A stretch of DNA of 64,000 bases, from contig MKUO01000021.1 of the NCBI GenBank assembly GCA_001897855.1, forward strand, positions 124,001-188,000. Direction: 5' to 3'. Below, one piece after another: positions 63,775 to 64,000 of the stretch. Source of the DNA: Bacteroidetes bacterium 43-93 (GTDB lineage Bacteria; Bacteroidota; Bacteroidia; Chitinophagales; Chitinophagaceae). The notes under the pieces were generated by a model that saw only the letters and a list, made by a program, of their open reading frames with translations, ran no database searches and was not told the DNA's origin. The number at the start of each line of letters is the position of its first letter. The first letter of the stretch is position 1. The position numbers and the translations under genes are program-made.

Positions 63775-64000
63775 TTATAAGTATTTACCGGTATAGCTTT
63801 CTTTGATCTTTTTTAACCCTTCGGGTGCACCCTCGTACAACAGATAACCACCGCCTGCACCACCTTCCGGCCCCAGGTCTATTACCCAGTCGGCACTTTT
63901 TATTACATTTGTGTTATGCTCTATTACTATAATGCTATGTCCCTGCTCTATCAGCGCATCAAAAGATGCTAATAGCTTATTGATGTCATGAAAATGCAGG
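63775..64000 (-). CDS. uvrA: UvrA-family C-terminus (second copy), 5' part beyond window
   Basis: The last 75 or so codons of a minus-strand gene entering from the window edge; stop codon at 63775-63777. The sequence includes LHFHDINKLLASFDALIEQG, VIEHNTNVIKSADWVIDLG and EGGAGGGYLLYEG, then ends SYTGKYL. This is the UvrA C-terminal switch and D-loop (compare GLHFEDIKHLL and VIEHNLDVVKVADYVIDMG in the gene at 51401), clearly divergent. It may be a UvrA2-type paralogue. The catalytic parts are outside the window, so completeness is unknown. It is followed directly by the acetyltransferase gene. Confidence 0.85.
   Translation of the reverse strand, partial: LHFHDINKLLASFDALIEQGHSIIVIEHNTNVIKSADWVIDLGPEGGAGGGYLLYEGAPEGLKKIKESYTGKYL

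Noticed and set aside
1-64000. CRISPR array, tRNA, rRNA, prophage or defence island
   Set aside because: No regularly spaced repeats, cloverleaf with a CCA-type end, rRNA-like sequence, phage structural genes or recognised defence genes were found on reading both strands.

Overview
The window looks like a chromosomal segment of a Bacteroidota bacterium, most like a Chitinophagales/Chitinophagaceae member. Three things point there. Many secreted proteins end in a type IX secretion system (T9SS) type A sorting domain (NP motif, GK/GR turn, GxY near the end). Exact matches to the Bacteroidota -7 promoter element TAnnTTTG sit just upstream of many starts, and strong Shine-Dalgarno sites are scarce. 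Family-typical neighbours also occur (ftsK next to lolA, PorP next to a PorE-like protein). No rRNA, tRNA, CRISPR array, insertion sequence or phage gene was seen.

Layout. 1-2.5 kb: two polytopic membrane proteins of glycosyltransferase-39-like appearance, the first cut by the window edge. 2.5-3.6 kb: class I fructose-bisphosphate aldolase. 4.1-12.9 kb: a block of four T9SS cargo proteins (a Tyr/Asn-rich beta-helix protein, two GEVED/FN3 paralogues, one unrecognised). 12.9-13.5 kb: a long non-coding stretch with two possible small RNAs. 13.5-18.1 kb: FAD oxidoreductase, LolA, FtsK, all on the minus strand. 18.1-21.9 kb: a possible structured RNA, then PorP/SprF and a PorE-like OmpA protein. 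21.9-25.2 kb: PrmA, PlsY, a spermidine-synthase-like protein and a convergent OxyR. 25.5-30 kb: a large cargo protein, a YdeI-like protein and a thioesterase. 30-35.4 kb: three tandem PKD-type cargo proteins, two with nearly identical 3' halves. 35.6-43.2 kb: membrane pyrophosphatase, sigma/anti-sigma pair, M1 peptidase with a C-terminal barrel. 43.3-51.4 kb: orphan sorting-domain ORF, amidophosphoribosyltransferase, LysE transporter, TsaE, CopA, secreted metalloprotease. 51.4-60 kb: UvrA, polyprenyl synthase, abundant OmpA/TSP3 protein, BadF-type kinase, S41 protease. 60-64 kb: HsdR_N-like nuclease domain, AMP nucleosidase, two-domain ABC ATPase, an unknown protein, a small acetyltransferase and the C-terminus of a second UvrA.

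How it fits together. Housekeeping genes (DNA repair and segregation, lipid, purine and tRNA-modification functions) are interleaved with an expanded surface proteome. Nine full cargo proteins carry T9SS sorting domains and would be exported by a T9SS, two of whose likely envelope components (PorP-like, PorE-like) are encoded at 18.5-21.9 kb. Many transcription units end in strong, often bidirectional, hairpin terminators. No obviously new multi-gene system was found. The most interesting leftovers are candidate RNAs at 12.9-13.5 kb and 18.28-18.42 kb, the gene-conversion-like PKD pair, the orphan sorting domain and the M1 peptidase-barrel fusion.
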